Positions 1-6,307 of a DNA stretch of 8,012 nucleotides are shown here, piece by piece; within the stretch, counting starts at the first letter, position 1, and each line of letters opens with the position of its first letter. The stretch comes from JAKPNF01 sp031556275. Lineage in GTDB: Bacteria > Verrucomicrobiota > Verrucomicrobiia > Opitutales > JAKPNF01. Location of the stretch: assembly GCA_031556275.1 (NCBI GenBank), contig JAVBTG010000140.1:1-8012 (forward strand), read 5' to 3'. The notes below the pieces were generated by a model. It saw nothing but the letters and a program-made list of their open reading frames with translations. It was not told the DNA's origin and ran no database searches. The position numbers were made by a program, and so were the translations under genes.

Positions 1-440
1 AAAACCCCACCGCCATCGCCAACCGCGTCGTCACCGAGCTGTTGCGCTATCTGGCCGCGGCGGGCCGCGGCCACGAGGGGGCATTACCCTTGTGCGAAAG
101 CAAGATCACGCCGCAGATGCTGGCCGACCTCGTGCGCCTGACGGACGAGGGCGTCATCACCAAGCACGCGGGCAAGGAGGTATTCGCCGAGATGTTCGCC
201 ACGGGCGAGGCTCCCTTAGGCATCATCGAGCGCAAGGATCTCAAACAGGAACCCTCCGACGCGGGCGAATTGGAGGCCATAGTAGCCCAAGCGATCGCCG
301 ACAACCCGAAGGCCGTCGAGCAGTTCAAAGGCGGCAACGCCAAAGCCATCAACGCCATCAAGGGCACCGTCATGAAGGCCACCAAGGGCAGGGCAAACCC
401 GCAGGAAATCGACGCGATGATCCAAAAACTCATCGGATAA
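1..440 (+). CDS. gatB: Asp/Glu-tRNA amidotransferase subunit B, C-terminal part (5' end outside window)
   Basis: GatB is the tRNA-binding, kinase-like subunit of the GatCAB complex. GatCAB converts Glu-tRNA(Gln) and/or Asp-tRNA(Asn) to Gln-tRNA(Gln) or Asn-tRNA(Asn) in the cytoplasm. The open frame enters the window at base 3 and stops at TAA 438-440. About 145 residues are visible, which is the C-terminal helical and YqeY-like tail domain. Recognisable segments are the ANRVVTELLRYL helix, the KITPQMLADLVRL helix, and near the end GNAKAINAIKGTVMKATKGR followed by NPQEIDAMIQKLIG. That end is the typical GatB C-terminus (family pattern: G-N-x-K-A, then G-x-V-M-K-A-T-K-G-x-A-N-P). The N-terminal catalytic cradle lies upstream of the window. 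The gene ends 17 bp before a strong terminator, so it is the last gene of its transcript. No truncation or frameshift is seen apart from the window edge. Confidence 0.95.
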   Translation, partial: NPTAIANRVVTELLRYLAAAGRGHEGALPLCESKITPQMLADLVRLTDEGVITKHAGKEVFAEMFATGEAPLGIIERKDLKQEPSDAGELEAIVAQAIADNPKAVEQFKGGNAKAINAIKGTVMKATKGRANPQEIDAMIQKLIG

Positions 441-457
441 TCTATCCCTCGTCACAC

Positions 458-489
458 AAAAAAGCCGCCCGAAAACGGGCGGCTTTTTT
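458..489. terminator. Bidirectional intrinsic terminator between gatB and the prepilin gene
   Basis: A perfect stem of 14 pairs has an AAAA loop (472-475). The arms are A6 plus GCCGCCCG at 458-471 and CGGGCGGC plus T6 at 476-489. Read on either strand, the GC-rich stem is followed by a run of six T. It sits 17 bp after the gatB stop and 8 bp after the stop of the convergent prepilin gene, so it can end transcription from both sides. Confidence 0.9.
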
Positions 490-497
490 GCGCGCTA

Positions 498-1268
498 CTA
501 CTGTTTTTCCCCGTAAATAATATTGTCGAACCGGTAGGTGTCGGCTTTGGCCGTTCCGGAAGAATAGGTTGACGGGATCACACCCGTCAGCTGCATGTTA
601 AACCCTTGCGCCGTGGGAAGGTTAACCAGAACCGTGCGGGCCTCCGTCAACGTCGCGTCCGGCCCCATGCTCATCAGAAGAAAACCGGGACGCAGCCAGC
701 TACAATACCATGCCTTGTTTGTGCTGTTGTAGGTAAAACCGTTTTTGTAGCGATAAATATAAGGATTGTTCCACGGGTCGACGATGGAGAGAGAGGCGTT
801 GCTGGCATTGTAAAGGTTTGTGCCGGAGCTGTAGCGGAAGACGGCAGGGTCGACAAAGGCTCTGCGTTCGGGATTGGTCGCTGCGGAATTGGAGTTGCTG
901 GCCCCTGGAGTGATCACAGAGCCTCCCCCGGGAGGGAGAATGACGTACCAGTCGCCCATCAGCGCGCGGACAAGGTATCGCTCAAAGTCAGTGGATGTGC
1001 GCAGATCGGCCGTGGCGCTGGTGGTGTTTCTGAAAAGCAGATAGTCCCCGTAGGCGGCTTTATAAGCCTCCAGCCCGCCGGCGATGGCTGACATGTCGCC
1101 TTGCACGCGGGCCTGCGCTTGCCGCGAGCTCACGCCTTTGGATATGTTGAGCGTCAAGGTCGCCAAAATGGCGATGATGGCCACGACGGCGAGGACTTCC
1201 ACCAGCGTGAATCCCTTTTTTACGGATCGCGCCAGTTTGCGCAGCAAAGAAACGGGGGTATCTTTCAT
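498..1268 (-). CDS. Type II secretion GspG-like / type IV pilin-like prepilin
   Basis: This 256-aa protein carries a class III prepilin signal. A basic leader of 19 residues ends ...RSVKKG and is followed by FTLVEVLAVVAIIAILATL. Cleavage by prepilin peptidase is expected between G19 and F20, with the conserved Glu at mature +5 (E24). Residues 20-42 form the hydrophobic spine helix. The region around 66-78 (LEAYKAAYGDYLL) resembles the post-helix segment of major pseudopilins. The C-terminal domain holds DPWNNPY (164-170), LLMSMGPDA (about 198-205) and FDNIIYG near the end. Together these match the GspG pattern of DPWGNPY, S-x-GPDG and a terminal DDI. A Ser/Asn/Gly-rich insert at about 113-133 makes it longer than a standard GspG of about 140 aa. 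Verrucomicrobial genomes carry many such stand-alone prepilin-like genes, so a surface or secretion role is inferred, not shown. No secretion gene is adjacent. A weak promoter candidate is TTGACC (1300-1305) with TACCCT (1278-1283), which would leave almost no leader. No Shine-Dalgarno site is visible. Confidence 0.85.
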   Translation of the reverse strand: MKDTPVSLLRKLARSVKKGFTLVEVLAVVAIIAILATLTLNISKGVSSRQAQARVQGDMSAIAGGLEAYKAAYGDYLLFRNTTSATADLRTSTDFERYLVRALMGDWYVILPPGGGSVITPGASNSNSAATNPERRAFVDPAVFRYSSGTNLYNASNASLSIVDPWNNPYIYRYKNGFTYNSTNKAWYCSWLRPGFLLMSMGPDATLTEARTVLVNLPTAQGFNMQLTGVIPSTYSSGTAKADTYRFDNIIYGEKQ

Positions 1269-1402
1269 ATAGTATCTAGGGTAAATGTTGGGGTGGGCAG
1301 GTCAATGCTAGAAAATCCGAAGCACGTGTTTTAGACACCGCCGTTTCGCCTGTGTTGCATAAAACCGTTGCGGGACGCTTCGGCACCACTTTACACTTGA
1401 GC

Positions 1403-1423
1403 GTGTTTGAAAAATTCAAACAC
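1403..1423. repeat. Short perfect hairpin matching the ends of the 4391-4555 element
   Basis: GTGTTTGAA (1403-1411), an AAA loop and TTCAAACAC (1415-1423) form a 9-bp perfect inverted repeat. It lies 9 bp upstream of the start codon of the next gene. The left arm plus loop equals the terminal sequence of the palindromic element at 4391-4555. The hairpin there (4397-4416) differs by a single missing T. It could be a solo or deleted copy of that repeat, an operator, or a 5'-UTR hairpin. There is no T-run after it suggesting a terminator. Confidence 0.6.
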
Positions 1424-1432
1424 ACACTTAAC

Positions 1433-1852
1433 ATGAGTTCGCGCAACATCGACGAGGCACTGGATCTGGTTTGCCGGGAGGACCCCCGCTACGCGAAAAA
1501 CGCCTATTTGTTCTTGTACAAGGCGTTGGACTTCACCGTCAAACTGTGCAAACGCCAGAACAACCAGGGCGTGGAGCGCCATGTGAGCGGGCAGGAGCTG
1601 TTGGAGGGGATCCGCCAATACGCGCTTGACCAATTCGGACCCTTGGCGCGCACCGTGTTGGAAAACTGGGGTGTTTACGCCTGCGAGGATTTCGGGGCGA
1701 TGGTCTTCAATTTGGTGAAATTTGAGCTGCTCAAGCGCACGGACCGGGACCGCTTGGAAGACTTTTCCGGCGGCTACGATTTTTACGTCGCCTTCGAATT
1801 GCCCTTCAAGTCCTCAAAGCCCGCCCCGCGCCCGGCCCTTTCTTATTTTTGA
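1433..1852 (+). CDS. PVC-superphylum conserved protein of unknown function (TIGR04138 / Minf_1886-like)
   Basis: The 139-aa protein, with ATG at 1433, begins MSSRNIDEALDLVCREDPRY. It contains the blocks I associate with this family: AYLFLYKALDFT, HVSGQELLEGIRQYALDQFG, LENWGVYACEDFGAMVFNLV and, near the end, FSGGYDFYVAFELPF. The family is recorded mainly from Planctomycetes and Verrucomicrobia and no biochemical function is established. No signal peptide, membrane segment or classical catalytic motif is visible. It looks like a small, mostly helical cytoplasmic protein. An upstream in-frame GTG at 1352 would add 27 residues encoded across the 1403-1423 hairpin. That extension does not resemble the family, so 1433 is preferred. 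No Shine-Dalgarno site precedes it. The M16 peptidase gene starts 4 bp after its stop, so the two are almost certainly co-transcribed and may be functionally linked. Confidence 0.85.
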   Translation: MSSRNIDEALDLVCREDPRYAKNAYLFLYKALDFTVKLCKRQNNQGVERHVSGQELLEGIRQYALDQFGPLARTVLENWGVYACEDFGAMVFNLVKFELLKRTDRDRLEDFSGGYDFYVAFELPFKSSKPAPRPALSYF

Positions 1853-1856
1853 CAGT

Positions 1857-4397
1857 ATGCTCCCCGGTGATTACCTGAAGCAGATCTTAGACGCCCCCGT
1901 TTCGCGCACGGTTTTGGATAACGGCCTGACGGTCGTCTTTCAGCAGACGCAGGGCCCCAAAGTCGCCAGCGCGCAACTGTGGGTGAAAACCGGGTCTATC
2001 CACGAGGGCGCGCGTTTGGGCTGCGGCCTCTCGCACGCCTTGGAGCACATGGTCTTCAAACGCGCGGGCGGGCGCGACGCCGCGGAGATTTCGCGCGCGA
2101 TGCAGTCCGTGGGGGGGCTGCTCAACGCCTACACGACCTTTGACCGCACGGTCTACCACGCGGATCTGCCCGTGGAAGGTTTGTCCACGGGCCTCGGTAT
2201 TCTGGCCGATCTGGCCTTCCGCCCCGAATTCACGCAGGCGGACTGGGGCTTGGAACGCTCCGTCATTTTGCGCGAGCTTTCCATGACGCAGGACGACCCC
2301 GACGACCGCCGCGGCCGCCTCCTGATGGAGAGCGTCTTTCGCAAGCACCCCTACCGCCATCCCGTCATCGGGCATTTGCCGCTGTTTGAGTCGCTCACAT
2401 TCGAGGATCTTTGGCAATACCACGCGCAGCGCTACGCCCCCAATAACGCAATCCTCGTCCTGACGGGATCGCTCCCGCTTTCCGCCGCCTTAAAACAAAT
2501 TCAACGCGCATTTGGCAAAATCCGCATGGGCGCCATCACCCCCGCGCCCGTCGAGGAGGAACCCCCGCAACTTTCCCTGCGCACCGGCCGCGTGTATGAC
2601 GACGTGCACCTGACGCGCGGCGGGGCCGCTTATGCCGTCCCGGGCTTGGGGCATCCGCACGCCCCTGCGCTGGCCGCGTTGGCATCGCTGGCAGGGGTGG
2701 GCATGAGCTCCGTGTTATGGCAGGCCCTGCGCCAAAAAAAAGGATGGGTGCACGACATCGAGGCCAGTCTGTGGAGCCCTGGCAATCGCGGGCTTTTGGG
2801 CATCTCATATAGTTGCGAGGCCGCCCGCCGCGCAAAGGTGGAAACGGCGATCCGCGAACTGCTGGAAAATTTTTCTGAAAAAGACATCCACGAAGCGGCG
2901 CTGGCGAAAATCGTGCGCACCGCGCAAATGGGTGAGATCAACGCCCGCCGCAGCGCCTCCACATTGGCATCCCGCCTCGGCACGGCGGAAGTGACGATAG
3001 GAGACATCGGTTTTTCCCGCGAATATTTTAAACGTTTGGCAAACCTCACGCCGACGGACGTGCTGGCCGCCGCCCAAACGCATCTGACCGGGCGCAACCT
3101 CTCGCTCGTTTCCGTCGAGCCGCGTTCGGCCGCCCGCGCGACGCGCGCCCAAAAAACATCAGCCCGCGGCCTGCCCGCGTTTTCACAAATCACGCTCCCC
3201 AACGGCGTGCGATTGCTGCTGCAACCCCAGACGGGCTACCCGAAAATCCATTTCAAAACGGCATCGCTGGGGGGATCCCTTTTTGAAGCAAACGGCCTCT
3301 ACGGGGCGACGGCCCTCGGCGCCACTTTGCTTGCCCGCGACACGCGCACCCGCACAGCGGCGGAGATCGCGACGCACGCCGAATCGCTGGGCATTTACTT
3401 TTCGGAATACGCGGGCACCAACAGTTTCGGACTCGCCGCCGAATGCCTGCCGTGCGACCTCGACGCGACGGTCCGCCTGCTCGGCGAAGCCCTGACGGAG
3501 TCGGCCTTCCTCCCCCAAACATTCGCCTTGGAACGCAAGGGCCAGCTCGACGACCTGCACGGGCGCGACGACGAGATCACGGAATTCGGCCGCTACCGCC
3601 TGCGCGCCGACTTTTTCAAAGAACATCCGTACGCCATGGAAAACCTGGGCGCCCCCGCCGACCTGCGCGGCCTGACCGCGGAGAAAGTCCATGCGCACAT
3701 GACCCGTTTGCTCTGCGCAAAAAATCTGGTCGTGGCTGTCAGCGGCGATTTCCACCCGGCCCAACTCGTAAAAAAATTGCGCCCGTGGCTGAACCGCCTG
3801 CCCGCGAAAAAGTTTTCCCTTCCCAGAAAAGCGTTCGCGGGCCCGCAACCCTCGTCGCGCACGATAAAGATGCCGTTCGAGCAGGCGCTCCTCATGGACG
3901 CCTATCCCGACTGCGGCGTGCGCGGAAAAAACTTTATGGCCTTCGAGCTGCTGGACGAGATCGTTGGCGGGTTGTCGAGCCGCCTTTATCGCCGTGTGCG
4001 CGAGGATAACGCGCTGGCCTATTTTATCGGCTCCGAACGCGTGCTCGGGTTGGACACAGGCATGTTTGTCTTTTTCGCGGGCACGGCCCCCGAACACATT
4101 TCCCACGTGCAGTCCGAAATCTCCGCCGAGATCGCCCGCCTGCGCGACGGCGCGTTTGAGGAAGGAGAACTCGACCGCTGCAAAGCCCGCCTCAAAGCGG
4201 GCCGCCGCATGGCCTTGCAAACGCCCGCATCCCGCACCGGCAACGCGTCGCTCAACGCGCTCTACGGCCAAGACCCCAACGACTGGCAAACCTACGACGC
4301 GCGGATAGAAGCCCTCACGGCGGATCAAGTGGCGTCCGCCGCCCGCCGCAGTTTTTGCACGAAAAACCGAGTGGCCCTAATCGTACAACCTAGGTAG
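1857..4397 (+). CDS. M16 family zinc metallopeptidase, two-repeat form (pitrilysin / processing-peptidase type)
   Basis: This 846-aa peptidase is built from two M16 halves in one chain. The first half (about 12-400) has the inverted zinc motif HALEH: H60 and H64 are zinc ligands and E63 is the catalytic base. E140 in ERSVILRE, 76 residues after H64, fits the third ligand, so the active site looks complete. Its C-terminal domain includes MSSVLWQALRQKKGWVHDI (about 281-299). The second half starts near 438 (LPAFSQITLPNGVRLLL) and has GATALGATLLA where HxxEH would be, so it is non-catalytic. It keeps the late M16 motif GGLSSRLYRRVREDNALAYF (704-723), which shapes the substrate chamber. No signal peptide is seen at the chosen start, so it looks cytoplasmic, though M16 enzymes can also be exported. 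The ATG at 1857 is chosen because it lies 4 bp after the preceding gene. The in-frame upstream codons from 1722 only overlap that gene. The stop TAG (4395-4397) lies inside the palindromic element that follows. The peptide substrates are unknown. Confidence 0.95.
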   Translation: MLPGDYLKQILDAPVSRTVLDNGLTVVFQQTQGPKVASAQLWVKTGSIHEGARLGCGLSHALEHMVFKRAGGRDAAEISRAMQSVGGLLNAYTTFDRTVYHADLPVEGLSTGLGILADLAFRPEFTQADWGLERSVILRELSMTQDDPDDRRGRLLMESVFRKHPYRHPVIGHLPLFESLTFEDLWQYHAQRYAPNNAILVLTGSLPLSAALKQIQRAFGKIRMGAITPAPVEEEPPQLSLRTGRVYDDVHLTRGGAAYAVPGLGHPHAPALAALASLAGVGMSSVLWQALRQKKGWVHDIEASLWSPGNRGLLGISYSCEAARRAKVETAIRELLENFSEKDIHEAALAKIVRTAQMGEINARRSASTLASRLGTAEVTIGDIGFSREYFKRLANLTPTDVLAAAQTHLTGRNLSLVSVEPRSAARATRAQKTSARGLPAFSQITLPNGVRLLLQPQTGYPKIHFKTASLGGSLFEANGLYGATALGATLLARDTRTRTAAEIATHAESLGIYFSEYAGTNSFGLAAECLPCDLDATVRLLGEALTESAFLPQTFALERKGQLDDLHGRDDEITEFGRYRLRADFFKEHPYAMENLGAPADLRGLTAEKVHAHMTRLLCAKNLVVAVSGDFHPAQLVKKLRPWLNRLPAKKFSLPRKAFAGPQPSSRTIKMPFEQALLMDAYPDCGVRGKNFMAFELLDEIVGGLSSRLYRRVREDNALAYFIGSERVLGLDTGMFVFFAGTAPEHISHVQSEISAEIARLRDGAFEEGELDRCKARLKAGRRMALQTPASRTGNASLNALYGQDPNDWQTYDARIEALTADQVASAARRSFCTKNRVALIVQPR

Positions 4398-4555
4398 TGT
4401 TTGAAAAATCAAACACATCGGCTGCTCCGCCGGATTTTGGCCTCTTTTTCGGTTCCTCGCCTCGACGATACTCTGTATCGCCTCGGCTTGAAGCCCAAAA
4501 AATTGGCTCAAAACCGCCTGTCGCATCCTCGGCTTCAATTTTCAAACACAACCTA
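4391..4555. repeat. 165-bp imperfect palindrome / MITE- or REP-like element between convergent genes
   Basis: The element is symmetric about base 4473. The outermost 17 bp are inverted repeats with one mismatch: TAGGTAGTGTTTGAAAA at 4391-4407, and the reverse complement of 4539-4555, TAGGTTGTGTTTGAAAA. The centre is CGATAC, TCT, GTATCG (4466-4480). Comparing the two 81-nt arms without gaps, I count about 48 matching positions by hand, with more if a single gap is allowed near GGATTTTG / GGTTTTGAG. The left end also holds its own small hairpin, GTGTTTGA, AAAA, TCAAACAC (4397-4416). The element fills the whole gap between the M16 and DUF192 genes and contains both of their TAG stop codons. No transposase or RNA gene is inside. 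It may be a non-autonomous mobile repeat, a bidirectional transcription stop, or both. The only other related sequence in the window is the hairpin at 1403-1423. Confidence 0.75.
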
Positions 4556-5074
4556 AGGCTTAAAGGGCATCGCCCCCCGCGCCTCAATCGCCTTGCGCAC
4601 GGCCGTCATGTCGAGGCGCTGCCCGGCCTTCACGCCGTTTTGCGCAAACCACCCTTGCTGCATTTCGAGGCAAAACGCGATATCGTCGCGCGCCGATTCC
4701 ACCGCATCGAGCACAAACGGATGCAGCTGGCGCACCTCGTGCAAAATCCCGTCGCGCGTGAAAAACCCGATGTCGAGCGGCACCTGCGTGTTCTTCATCC
4801 AAAACGACTGGCGGACCGGCCTTTCAAACACAAAAAGCATGCCGGTATCTGGCGCGAGGGCGGTGCGAAACATCAGCCCCTTTGCCCGTTCAAGGTCGGA
4901 AACGGCCACCTCGGCATGAAACGCCTTTTCCCCGATCGTCATCGCAAAGGCAGTGTCCGCCGAAGCCGTCGGGGCGGGGCGCGCGTTCGCCTTTTCCGGC
5001 GCACACCCCGCCAGCGTAGCCCAAAGGGCGGCGCCCGTCACGGCGATTGCGAGCTTGCGTGCGAATGCTCTCAT
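4553..5074 (-). CDS. DUF192 family lipoprotein
   Basis: This 173-aa protein starts MRAFARKLAIAVTGAALWATLAGC, a basic n-region, hydrophobic stretch and lipobox LAGC with C24 as the lipidated cysteine. It is therefore probably a lipoprotein on the outside of the inner membrane or in the outer membrane. An Ala/Pro/Thr-rich linker (about 25-42) leads to a DUF192 domain (about 43-172). Hallmark segments are VAVSDLERAKGLMFR (57-70), TGMLFVFE (77-84), FWMKNTQVPLDIGFF (91-105) and a DIAFCLEMQQGWFAQNGVKAGQRL block near the end. DUF192 proteins are widespread, small and beta-rich, with no firmly established activity. The stop TAG (4553-4555) is the last three bases of the palindromic element. No Shine-Dalgarno site is seen. 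The gene is divergent from the M24 peptidase gene with only 28 bp between the two ATGs. Confidence 0.93.
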   Translation of the reverse strand: MRAFARKLAIAVTGAALWATLAGCAPEKANARPAPTASADTAFAMTIGEKAFHAEVAVSDLERAKGLMFRTALAPDTGMLFVFERPVRQSFWMKNTQVPLDIGFFTRDGILHEVRQLHPFVLDAVESARDDIAFCLEMQQGWFAQNGVKAGQRLDMTAVRKAIEARGAMPFKP

Positions 5075-5102
5075 GGGGCTAAATTATCGTAAACATTCCG
5101 CC

Positions 5103-6221
5103 ATGGCGTCAAATCTTCCCAACCTCATCTTTTACGACACGCCCGAACGCAACGCCGACCTGCGCTATTTCGGAAAATTTTTCGCCCCCGACGCCTTTTT
5201 GGCCCTGCGCATAAAGGGCAAGTCCTGCGGCATATTCCACGCGCTGGAATATGCCCGCGCCCGCCGCCAATCCGGCTTCGAGGAAGTGCTGAGTTTGGAA
5301 TCCCTCTTGGAATCTTGCACCCCGCACGCGGGCATCGCCGATATCGCCCGCCTGCTCGCCCGCCGCCACGGCGTCAAAAAATTCACCGTCGGGGCGGACT
5401 TTCCGTTAAAACTCGCCCGCGAATTGGAGCAACGCGGCCTGACTCTGGCCGTCTCTCAAAAACCGCTGTTCCCGCAACGCGCCATAAAAACACCGCAGGA
5501 AGCGGCCGCGATCCGCCAATCCAACGCGTGCGTCTCGGCGGCCTTTTCGGAAGTGGAGCGCGTCTTGGCGCGTAGCGTCATTAAAAAAGGTTCTTTATAT
5601 TTCGAGGGCAAAAAGCTCACCAGCGAGACGCTGCGCCGCCATATCGACATGACGTGCCTCGCGCGCGGCGCGTTCGCCCGCGACACGATCGCCGCGGGCG
5701 GCGACCAAGCCTGCGACCCGCACGAGGCGGGCACGGGCCCTCTGCGCGCGGGGGAGCTGATCGTGGTGGATATTTTCCCCAAAGGCCCCTCCGGCTATTA
5801 CGGCGACATGACGCGCACCTATCTGAAAGGCCGCCCCACGGAGGCGCAATGCGCCCTGGTCGACACCGTGCGCACCGCGCAAAAAAAAGCCATAAAGGAT
5901 TTGCAGGCAGGGGTTAAGGGCGCGGCGGTGCACAAGGTCGTGGAGGAATTTTTCGCCTCGCGCGGGTTTAAAACCACCTGCGACAAGCGCGGCTACAGCG
6001 GGTTTTTCCACGGCACGGGCCACGGGGTCGGCCTCGAGATACACGAGGCCCCGCGCGTCTCCGCCAAAGGGGGCGTTTTAGAGGAGGGGACGGTCGTCAC
6101 CGTCGAGCCGGGCCTTTATTATCGGGGCATCGGCGGATGCCGGATAGAGGATGTCGTGCAGGTGACCAAAACTGGCGTCAAAATGCTTTCGAAACACCAC
6201 TATCGGTGGCAAATTGATTAA
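5103..6221 (+). CDS. M24 family metallopeptidase, Xaa-Pro aminopeptidase type
   Basis: The 372-aa protein has a creatinase-like N-terminal domain (about 1-125) and a pita-bread M24 catalytic domain (about 130-372). All five expected metal ligands are visible: D223 (IVVDIFP), D235 (GDMTRT), H307 (GTGHGVG), E335 (TVEPG) and E349 (CRIEDV). It should therefore be an active dinuclear-metal aminopeptidase removing N-terminal residues, probably before proline, in the cytoplasm. Substrate preference within M24 cannot be fixed from sequence. The motif FFHGTGHGVGLEIHEAP (301-317) is classic for the family. ATG 5103 gives the usual short N-terminus before NLIFYDTPERNADLRYFG. An in-frame ATG at 5073 would add 10 residues and overlaps the start codon of the divergent DUF192 gene, so it is less likely. 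No Shine-Dalgarno site is evident. The gene ends 35 bp before a bidirectional terminator. Confidence 0.94.
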   Translation: MASNLPNLIFYDTPERNADLRYFGKFFAPDAFLALRIKGKSCGIFHALEYARARRQSGFEEVLSLESLLESCTPHAGIADIARLLARRHGVKKFTVGADFPLKLARELEQRGLTLAVSQKPLFPQRAIKTPQEAAAIRQSNACVSAAFSEVERVLARSVIKKGSLYFEGKKLTSETLRRHIDMTCLARGAFARDTIAAGGDQACDPHEAGTGPLRAGELIVVDIFPKGPSGYYGDMTRTYLKGRPTEAQCALVDTVRTAQKKAIKDLQAGVKGAAVHKVVEEFFASRGFKTTCDKRGYSGFFHGTGHGVGLEIHEAPRVSAKGGVLEEGTVVTVEPGLYYRGIGGCRIEDVVQVTKTGVKMLSKHHYRWQID

Positions 6222-6222
6222 C

Positions 6223-6254
6223 GTTTTTGAACAAAAGTGAACAGTTTTTGAACA
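6223..6254 (+). repeat. Two direct copies of GTTTTTGAACA, period 21
   Basis: GTTTTTGAACA occurs at 6223-6233 and again at 6244-6254, with AAAGTGAACA between. A shorter match, GTTTTTGAA, occurs at 6298-6306 on the other side of the terminator. All three lie in the 3' untranslated space between the M24 gene and the small basic protein gene. No function is evident and low-complexity drift is possible. Confidence 0.45.
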
Positions 6255-6256
6255 CA

Positions 6257-6290
6257 AAAAAACCCTTTCCAGCAGAGGAAAGGGTTTTTT
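6257..6290. terminator. Bidirectional intrinsic terminator between the M24 and small basic protein genes
   Basis: A perfect 14-bp stem has a 6-nt AGCAGA loop (6271-6276). The arms are A6-CCCTTTCC at 6257-6270 and GGAAAGGG-T6 at 6277-6290. Both strands end in six T after the stem. It lies 35 bp after the M24 stop and 17 bp beyond the stop of the convergent small basic protein gene. Confidence 0.88.
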
Positions 6291-6307
6291 GCGTGAAGTT
6301 TTTGAAA

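Noticed and set aside
47..433. Antisense open frame inside gatB
   Set aside because: It mirrors the gatB C-terminus, whose plus-strand protein is clearly recognisable.
1278..1305. Promoter candidate TTGACC / TACCCT for the prepilin gene
   Set aside because: The -10 box is poor and the implied leader is only a few bases, so it was mentioned with the gene but not listed as a feature.
3183..4328. Long antisense open frame (381 codons) inside the M16 gene
   Set aside because: It is a shadow of GC-rich coding sequence. The plus-strand frame has clear M16 motifs, and the antisense product resembles nothing I recognise.
4385..4555. Direct repeat ACAACCTA on both sides of the palindromic element as a target-site duplication
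   Set aside because: The copies (4385-4392 and 4548-4555) overlap the terminal inverted repeats, and the partly self-complementary CCTAGG-like sequence can produce this appearance without duplication.
4390..4587. Minus-strand 65-codon frame through the palindromic element
   Set aside because: It overlaps the 3' end of the DUF192 gene in another frame, has no ribosome-binding site, and is explained by the repeat lacking stops in that frame.
4821..4833. Another CAAACAC-type end of the repeat within the DUF192 gene
   Set aside because: It encodes the conserved VFVFERP part of the domain and has no partner arm, so it is a chance match.
4397..5092. Plus-strand open frame (231 codons) across the palindrome and antisense to DUF192
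   Set aside because: The DUF192 lipoprotein on the minus strand has a complete signal sequence and family motifs. The plus-strand frame is its shadow extended through the repeat.
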